Of a stretch of DNA of 64,000 nucleotides, positions 58,627 to 64,000 are shown piece by piece. Under the pieces are notes generated by a model. The model did not search any database and was not told where the DNA came from. It saw only the letters and a list, made by a program, of their open reading frames with translations. Origin of the DNA: Arabiibacter massiliensis (GTDB lineage Bacteria; Actinomycetota; Coriobacteriia; Coriobacteriales; Eggerthellaceae); assembly GCF_900169505.1 (NCBI RefSeq), contig NZ_LT827021.1, forward strand, positions 1,426,001-1,490,000, given 5' to 3'. The position numbers and the translations under genes were made by a program. Position 1 is the first letter of the stretch. Each line of letters begins with the position of its first letter.

Positions 58627-60330
58627 CTATTTCCCAGACTCGGTGGAATCCCATGGCTCAAGAGAGCCAATGGTGCGAACGGCTGTACGACCCGACGAAA
58701 GCGCTTCGGAAACATTTCCTCCGCCATTGTACATGTACGAGTAGACGCAACCGAACTCTCCCGCTGCGCACAAGCGGGGGATGGGGCGTCCTTCGGTGTC
58801 GGTCACTTCGCCTTTCGCTGTGCGCTTGGGCCCACCTTGCGTATTGAGGACGCGAGGGACAAGCTCGATTGCATAGAAGGGGCCCTCGATGGCCTCAAGC
58901 GTAAAAGGCTCGATAGCGACAAAAACCCCATCGCCGTCGCCGCCGTCGCCGCCCGCAACGTTATTCGCCATCGAAAAGCTGTCGTACACGGCTTCCCCTC
59001 TGCCGAACTCCCCGTCCGTACCCGAAGCGGCCGATGCGTTGTACGCTTCGAGGGTGTCTTTGAGCACCTGCGGGTCGTACCCGATGGCCTCTGCTAGATC
59101 CTCGATGGTGTCGGCCTTCGAGATGACCCCTTTGTCCACGAAGCTCTGGTTGTCCTCTGCCAAATACAGCTTGTTGGCACACATGAACGAGGCCTGGACG
59201 TTGGTCGTGACCACAGGGGCCGCGTCGAAGCTCTTCTGACCGAATATCGCATAGGCAGGCGTCGGCGTGGGCATGGTGATCCAGGTACCGCGCTCGTATA
59301 TCTTGCCATGGCGCGCAAGTCCTGTCTTCTCTTCATACATGAAACGTTTTCCATCGGGGCCGACATAGATGTAGTCCTTCCCCGAGAAGGCGAAAGGCCC
59401 GACATTCTCTACCTCAGCTCCACCGGAACGGACGTAATAGCCATTTCCAGCCGTGTTGTTCATGTGCCAGAGCTTCGCTCCGAGCGGCTCGATCATGCTG
59501 AAACCGTCGCCCCTGTTGTAAGGCGTACCGACAGGGCGAACTTCTGAGCAGCCAAGCTCGTAATACGTTTTCATCATTTCGAGATTGTTCTCAAAACCTC
59601 CGCACGCAAGAACCACGCCCTTGCTGGCCTTAATCTTTTTCTCGGCTCCTTCTTCGGTTTGCACCGAAACGCCGAACACTTCGCGGGTCTCGGGGTCGTG
59701 GATGAGTCTTGTTGCACGGTGCCCATACCGCACCGCGAAGCCAAGGGCCTCCTCCTGCTCCTTGAGGGCCTCCCAAAGCGAGGGCATGTTGAACTTTCCG
59801 TCCACACAGTACGTTTTAGCGCCTTTCGACCCCTCGACCTCGGGAAACTCAGGTGCGAAAAGGGGCATGCTCTTCATCGTCGCTCCGAGATCCTTAAGCC
59901 ACTCGACATTCTTCACGAGCTCGTCCGCCCACGCCTGCAGGAGTTCGTCTTCTACTTCATACGGCCCGTTGAGAGCTTTCTGATACGTGACGGCATCGGA
60001 GGCGTTGTCGGGTATGAACATGAGATTCCCGGAAACACGGGTATTGCCGCCCTCCGTTCCCTCGGGCCCCGCTTCAAGCACCAAAACCTTGCCAAGATCT
60101 TCTTGGGTTGCCGTGATGGCCGCTGCGGCTCCGGCCCCGCCGTACCCAACGACCAGGATGTCGCATTCTTCGTCCCAAGATTCGGGAAGATGCGACGCCG
60201 ACCCCGATCCTTGCGATCCGCATCCCCCGAGGGTGAGCGACGACGCTCCCAAGACTGCGAGGGCAGCTCCTCCGAGGAAGCTGCGCCGCGATATTCCGTC
60301 CCGCATGACCGGATTTTGCCTTTTGCTCAT
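58627..60330 (-). CDS. Tat-exported FAD-dependent reductase (flavocytochrome c-like) paired with cytochrome
   Basis: 567 residues. The Tat motif SRRSFLGGAALAVLGASSL (about 14-32) precedes a lipobox LTLGGC (Cys near 37), so a surface Tat lipoprotein. The dinucleotide fold is DILVVGYGGAGAAAAITATQ (about 58-77) and EGGNTRVSG (about 92). The C-terminal FAD motif is IPRLCAAGEFGCVYSYMYNG (about 518-537), the last part typical of fumarate/urocanate reductase-like enzymes. The substrate is unknown. It is co-transcribed with the hexahaem cytochrome and divergent from a LysR gene. GGAAAGGGAG precedes ATG 60330. Confidence 0.92.
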   Translation of the reverse strand: MSKRQNPVMRDGISRRSFLGGAALAVLGASSLTLGGCGSQGSGSASHLPESWDEECDILVVGYGGAGAAAAITATQEDLGKVLVLEAGPEGTEGGNTRVSGNLMFIPDNASDAVTYQKALNGPYEVEDELLQAWADELVKNVEWLKDLGATMKSMPLFAPEFPEVEGSKGAKTYCVDGKFNMPSLWEALKEQEEALGFAVRYGHRATRLIHDPETREVFGVSVQTEEGAEKKIKASKGVVLACGGFENNLEMMKTYYELGCSEVRPVGTPYNRGDGFSMIEPLGAKLWHMNNTAGNGYYVRSGGAEVENVGPFAFSGKDYIYVGPDGKRFMYEEKTGLARHGKIYERGTWITMPTPTPAYAIFGQKSFDAAPVVTTNVQASFMCANKLYLAEDNQSFVDKGVISKADTIEDLAEAIGYDPQVLKDTLEAYNASAASGTDGEFGRGEAVYDSFSMANNVAGGDGGDGDGVFVAIEPFTLEAIEGPFYAIELVPRVLNTQGGPKRTAKGEVTDTEGRPIPRLCAAGEFGCVYSYMYNGGGNVSEALSSGRTAVRTIGSLEPWDSTESGK

Positions 60331-60511
60331 GATTCTCCCTTTCCTTGCCGTTCAGCCTCATTCAAACGAAGCCCGTCATCGGCCAGTCTAATGCGCTCTT
60401 CGGTCGGTTTTGATCCGTTCTCTTACGTCGTACAACACATCTTGCGAGAGCGTGTTCGCGTTTTACGATTAGGGGATCCCAAGATGCGGACGGGGGCATG
60501 GGGAAAACGTG

Positions 60512-60517
60512 TATACT
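60512..60517 (+). promoter_or_regulatory. -10 element of the LysR gene
   Basis: A TATACT preceded by TG (extended -10) lies 27 bp before the LysR start. It sits inside a short GTATAC-type palindrome, where LysR proteins often bind for self-repression. Confidence 0.45.
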
Positions 60518-60544
60518 GGTACGCAATGTGCGAGGGGAGGCACC

Positions 60545-61450
60545 ATGCAAATCGAGGTTCTCCGAGAATTTCTCGAGCTTTCATCGTCCCTTAGGTATCG
60601 TGCTGCGGCAAAGAGGCTGCATATGAGCCAATCGGCTCTTAGCTCCCACATTGCAAAACTGGAGCAGGAAATAGGATCTCCCCTCTTCGTTCGGGACAGA
60701 GGAGAGGCGAGGCTGAGCCTCCAAGGCAAAATGCTCGTCGAATACGCATGCGAATTGATCGAGCTGCACGACAAAGCCATCGAAGCGTTGCGCGACGCGT
60801 CCTCTACCAGGGAGATTACTTTAGCGCGACCTTTCACCCGCGATACTCTCTCATTTTTCTTGCGCATTTCGTCTCAACTCTCCCGCGAAAGCGACTCTGT
60901 TGACGTTTCCATGAAGGACGTATCAAGCAAAAGCGTATTCGCCGCGTTCGAGGCGGGAGAAATCGACTGCTTCGCTTGCAATGCGTGCGTCGAGGAATAC
61001 CTGAGCGAAAGCTATCCCACGATACGCGTCAAAAAAGTCGAGTTGAAGCAGTATCCGACACACAAGGTCAGAGTGCGGGCCGATTCAGAGCTGGCCCGCA
61101 TGCAGACAATTGGACTGGAGGATCTGCGTGGAGCGACATTCGGCCTACCGGCAAGCCCTGGTCTTGAGTCGGCACGCGTCGCACTCGGAGAGTTCTTCAA
61201 ATACCTGGATTTCACTCCGCGAGTCGTCTTGAAATCGGGGGACAACGTCGACGAATTCAGAATATCCCTCTGCAAAGAGGATGCCATATGCATCATCCCC
61301 CAAGATAGCGTCGAAATGGACGGTTACCTCATTAAAGAAATAGACACGGGCCGCCCCGAAACGGTGAACGCGTACGTTCGCATCGACGACTCGAGACCCG
61401 AACTGCAAAAGCTCGTCGACATCATCGAGCGCGAAGCAGCTTCTTTTTAG
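60545..61450 (+). CDS. LysR-family regulator of the flavoprotein/cytochrome pair
   Basis: 301 residues. The HTH is at about 1-60 (FLELSSSLRYRAAAKRLHMS, QSALSSHIAKLEQEIGSPLF) and the effector domain at about 90-295. It is divergent from the flavoprotein gene across 214 bp and most likely induces it in response to the electron acceptor. GGGGAGG precedes ATG 60545. Codon use is somewhat less GC-rich than in neighbouring housekeeping genes, in line with an accessory origin for the cluster. Confidence 0.9.
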   Translation: MQIEVLREFLELSSSLRYRAAAKRLHMSQSALSSHIAKLEQEIGSPLFVRDRGEARLSLQGKMLVEYACELIELHDKAIEALRDASSTREITLARPFTRDTLSFFLRISSQLSRESDSVDVSMKDVSSKSVFAAFEAGEIDCFACNACVEEYLSESYPTIRVKKVELKQYPTHKVRVRADSELARMQTIGLEDLRGATFGLPASPGLESARVALGEFFKYLDFTPRVVLKSGDNVDEFRISLCKEDAICIIPQDSVEMDGYLIKEIDTGRPETVNAYVRIDDSRPELQKLVDIIEREAASF

Positions 61451-61639
61451 GGGAATCGAACGCGAAAAAAGCACTTCGATCACTACGTAGTTCGTTTTTT
61501 GGTACCGATCCGACGTTGCATCATTGACGTATGAGAGCCGATCGAAAAACCCGGGCCTGGCAGGAAGGCAGGGGTTCTTTCCGCCACTTCTTTTCTGTAA
61601 CCCCATTTCCTCGTCCGACGCCCCCGCTTCCCGCAACCG

Positions 61640-62410
61640 CTACAGCACGATCCCCAACACCACGGCGCAGGCGACCAGCGCGAGCGTGGCCGCGATCGCG
61701 GCCACGTCGAGGGCCGCGAACGGGTACTCCTTGAAGCCGCTCGCCGAAGTGCGCAGGTTGAAGCCGCGTACCTCAGCGGCGATGGCGGCGCTGTTGGTCT
61801 TGCGCACGCTGCTCACCAGCAGCGGCACGCACAGCGGCACCATCAGGCGCGCCTTCTTCACGATGCCGCCCTGGTCGAACTCCACGCCGCGCGCGGTCTG
61901 CGCCTCCATGATGCCCTGCATGTCGTTCATGAACACGGGGATGAAATGGATGGTGGACGTAAACGTGAACGCGTACTTGTACGGCACGTGCAGCACCTTC
62001 ACCACGGCGTTCGTGATGTCGTTCATCTTCGTCACGTAGAACACGAGGAAGAGCGGGATGGCCGCCGCCGTGAGACGCACCACCGTGGTGAGCGCCGCCA
62101 GTAGGCTGCCGGTGCCGATGAAGCCCCACGGCAGCACGACGAGCGGCGTACCCACGGGCGTGGTGAGCACCTGCACCACCGCTAGGATGAGCGAGAACGC
62201 GAGCACCGCCTTCATCAGGCCGACGGTCGGGCGTATCATGCCGCACGAGGCCGCAAGCGCGAGCGCGCCGGCCAGCAGCACGGCCAGGAACGCCAGGTTG
62301 CTCGTGCAGAAGCACGCGAGCGCGAACAGCACGGCGCCGGCCAGCTTCGCCACCGGGTTCATGCGATGCAGCGGGCTCGTGCCGGGAACGTACTCCAAGA
62401 ACTGGCTCAT
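61640..62410 (-). CDS. ECF transporter transmembrane component (EcfT/CbiQ type)
   Basis: 256 residues with about five TM helices and the long cytoplasmic coupling helices. The EcfT signatures are near AQTARGVEFDQGGIVKKARL (about 161-180) and AAIAAEVRGFNLRTSA (about 207-222), the two Ala-Arg-Gly/Arg-Gly motifs that contact the ATPases. It links ATP hydrolysis to toppling of a vitamin- or metal-binding S component, which is not in this window. ATG 62410 overlaps the stop of the upstream ATPase gene. Confidence 0.9.
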   Translation of the reverse strand: MSQFLEYVPGTSPLHRMNPVAKLAGAVLFALACFCTSNLAFLAVLLAGALALAASCGMIRPTVGLMKAVLAFSLILAVVQVLTTPVGTPLVVLPWGFIGTGSLLAALTTVVRLTAAAIPLFLVFYVTKMNDITNAVVKVLHVPYKYAFTFTSTIHFIPVFMNDMQGIMEAQTARGVEFDQGGIVKKARLMVPLCVPLLVSSVRKTNSAAIAAEVRGFNLRTSASGFKEYPFAALDVAAIAATLALVACAVVLGIVL

Positions 62411-63252
62411 CGGGAGCCTCCCTTCCCGCACGCGGCCGCCTCGGCCACGGCCGCCGTCATCTCGTCCAGGTCGTTCGCCCGCGCCACAGCCGTGCCCACC
62501 ATCTGCGGCATCGCCTGCGCGAGCGCGAGCGAGATGCCCACGATCTGCGGCGGCTCGAGCGAAGCCCGCGCCATCGTGTCGTGGTTGCGCAGCACGTCGA
62601 ACGTGGGGCCGTCGTCCACCACCCGGCCCTCGCTCATCACGATGCAGCGCGCGGCGTGGTCGGCCACCACCTCCATGTCGTGGCACACCATGATCACCGT
62701 CGTGCCGCCCTCGTGCAGCCGCCGGATGATGTCCATCACCTTCTCGCACTCGCGGAAGTCGAGGCCCGTCGTGGGCTCGTCGAGCACCACCACCGGTGGC
62801 GCGAGCACCACGATGGACGCGAGCGCGAGCAGCTGCCGCGCGCCGCGGTTCAAAAGGAACGGGTCGTCGTCGGCATTGAAGCCGAATTCGCCCATGAGGG
62901 CGTCCACCCGCGCCTCGGCCTCGGGGCCGTCCTGCCCCAAAGCGCGGAAGCCGAACAGCAGCTCCTCGCGCACGGTGTTGCAGCAGATCTGGCTGTCGGG
63001 ATTCTGGAACAGGAACCCTACGCGCCGCGCGAGCTCGCTCGTGCGCAGCTCGGTTGTGGGCACGCCGTCGATGAGCACGCGCCCCGCGCTCGGCTTCAAC
63101 AGGCCGTTCACCAGGCGCATCGTGGTGGACTTGCCCGCGCCGTTCGTGCCCACGAACGCCACGAACTCGCCGTCTTCCACCGTGAAGCTCACGTCCTGCA
63201 GGATGGGCAGCGTCGCCTCGTAGGAGGCACTCACGTGCTCGAATTCGATCAT
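62407..63252 (-). CDS. ECF transporter ATPase with degenerate signature motif
   Basis: 281 residues. Walker A GTNGAGKST (about 35-43), Q-loop FLFQNPDSQICCNTVREELL (about 77-96) and Walker B VVVLDEPTTGLDF (about 154-166) with the following His in VCHDME. The ABC signature reads LNRGARQLLALAS in place of LSGGQxQRxxxA, a strong deviation in the C-loop that completes the partner's ATP site. It probably pairs with the ATPase encoded next to it (63249-64000), which has a canonical LSGGQ. Start and stop overlaps of 4 bp join all three genes. Confidence 0.9.
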   Translation of the reverse strand: MIEFEHVSASYEATLPILQDVSFTVEDGEFVAFVGTNGAGKSTTMRLVNGLLKPSAGRVLIDGVPTTELRTSELARRVGFLFQNPDSQICCNTVREELLFGFRALGQDGPEAEARVDALMGEFGFNADDDPFLLNRGARQLLALASIVVLAPPVVVLDEPTTGLDFRECEKVMDIIRRLHEGGTTVIMVCHDMEVVADHAARCIVMSEGRVVDDGPTFDVLRNHDTMARASLEPPQIVGISLALAQAMPQMVGTAVARANDLDEMTAAVAEAAACGKGGSR

Positions 63253-64000
63253 GCGAGCACCCCTTCCAGCACGCGGCAGGCCTCGCCCACGTTGCGCACG
63301 GCCGGCCCGTCGTAGAGTCCCTGGTCGCGCAGGCGGTTCATGAGCGTGGTGGCGCGCGGGCAGTTCACGCCGATGCCCTTGAGCTCGTCGGTGTGCTCCA
63401 TCACGCGCGCGGGCCCGTCGGCGAAGCGGATGCACCCCTCGTCCACGATGACCAGCATGGTGGCGTACTGGGACAAGAGCGCTATCTTCTGCTCCACCAC
63501 CACGACCGTGGTACCGTGCTCGCGCGCGTAGGTGGCCAAGAGGTCGAACACGGCGCGCGAGCTGGCCGGATCGAGCTCGGCCGTGGGCTCGTCCAGCACG
63601 AGCACGCGCGGCTGCAGGGCCAGGATGGACGCAATGGCCACCTTCTGCTTCTGCCCGCCGGAGAGCGACGAGATCACGCGGTCGCGCAGATCGGCGATGC
63701 CCATGTCGGCGAGCGCCTGGGCCACGCGCGCCTCCATCTGGTCGCGCGGCACGCCGAAGTTCTCAAGGCCGTAGAGCACCTCGTCCTCCACCACCGAGGT
63801 GACGAACTGGCTGTCCACGTCCTGGCAGACGCTGCCCACCACCCGCGAGAGGTCGGTGAGCTCCGTCTCGCATGTGTCCAGGCCCTCCACCACCACCGAG
63901 CCGTAGAAGTCGCCCGGGTAGCAATGCGGCACGATGCCGTTGAGCGCGTAGGTGAGCGTGGACTTGCCCGACCCCGCTGCGCCCGTGATGCCCACGAACG
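63249..64000 (-). CDS. ECF transporter ATPase (5' end outside the window)
   Basis: About 250 residues are visible, beginning just before Walker A (GITGAAGSGKST). Q-loop SVCQDVDSQFVTSVVEDEVL, a canonical signature SSLSGGQKQKVAIAS (about 112-126), Walker B VLVLDEPTAELDP and an unusual switch residue Gln in VVVEQKIALL where His is expected. It forms the asymmetric heterodimer of the ECF module with the degenerate-signature ATPase. Its start and the expected S component lie beyond position 64000. Confidence 0.9.
   Translation of the reverse strand, partial: FVGITGAAGSGKSTLTYALNGIVPHCYPGDFYGSVVVEGLDTCETELTDLSRVVGSVCQDVDSQFVTSVVEDEVLYGLENFGVPRDQMEARVAQALADMGIADLRDRVISSLSGGQKQKVAIASILALQPRVLVLDEPTAELDPASSRAVFDLLATYAREHGTTVVVVEQKIALLSQYATMLVIVDEGCIRFADGPARVMEHTDELKGIGVNCPRATTLMNRLRDQGLYDGPAVRNVGEACRVLEGVLA

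Noticed and set aside
58039..60330. Assignment as the cgr digoxin-reducing operon
   Set aside because: Gene order is reversed, the haem-site layout was read only by eye, and no residue diagnostic of Cgr2 could be confirmed; only the general type is claimed.
61451..61639. Rho-independent terminator after the second LysR gene
   Set aside because: A-rich and T-rich runs are present near 61465 and 61495 but the sequence between does not form a matching stem.

Overview
The window is 64 kb of high-GC bacterial chromosome. The best fit is an anaerobic gut actinobacterium of the class Coriobacteriia, family Eggerthellaceae (Eggerthella- or Gordonibacter-like). This rests on the GC-rich codon use, a molybdopterin reductase operon, two Tat-exported FAD-only reductases each divergent from a LysR regulator, a multihaem cytochrome lipoprotein, and a pyrH-frr-uppS-cdsA-dxr...rseP-ispG-proS gene order. 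The genus is an inference. No rRNA, tRNA, CRISPR array, transposase or phage structural gene was recognised.

Layout. 1-9.7 kb: end of an unknown gene, a PAS-GGDEF cyclase, a 48-bp perfect inverted repeat, a TetR regulator convergent with a coiled-coil surface protein and MMPL transporter pair, then the yacP-type NYN and rlmB pair and a YicG/TRIC membrane protein. 10.2-15.7 kb: a four-gene respiratory operon (Mo-bisMGD subunit, FeS subunit, NrfD subunit, TorD chaperone) with a dyad-covered promoter and a terminator. Two parS-like ParB sites lie just upstream of it. 16-28.3 kb: an AAA ATPase (DUF4143), a slipin-GntR-NrfD cluster, a DEAD-box helicase, an XRE membrane protein, a UbiB kinase with a phasin-like protein, and a DMT exporter divergent from a LysR.

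28.5-43.2 kb: the conserved translation/isoprenoid/membrane operon, read leftward as pyrH-frr-uppS-cdsA-dxr, then rseP-ispG-proS-HAD phosphatase. A 5.4-kb accessory block sits between dxr and rseP. It holds an AbiE-type toxin-antitoxin pair, a LysR with a divergent Tat flavoprotein, and a BrnTA toxin-antitoxin pair. A dispersed palindromic repeat has also entered the dxr reading frame.

43.6-56.4 kb: an HtrA protease, a HipA-like kinase with a fused HTH, a coupled three-gene operon (small lipid-binding-like protein, iron alcohol dehydrogenase, aldehyde dehydrogenase), a MerR regulator, a C39-like peptidase, a HigBA pair downstream of a LexA-box promoter, a second NYN protein, endonuclease IV, an FprA flavodiiron protein and a TetR. 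56.5-64 kb: an ABC-2-like membrane protein, a flavoprotein/hexahaem cytochrome pair with divergent LysR, and an ECF transporter module (EcfT and two ATPases, the last cut by the window end).

The observations most worth following are the LexA-controlled promoter and coupled 33-codon ORF ahead of higBA, the repeat inside dxr, the paired parS sites, the accessory block inside the essential operon, and the dyad element shared by the molybdoenzyme operon and an unlinked NrfD gene.
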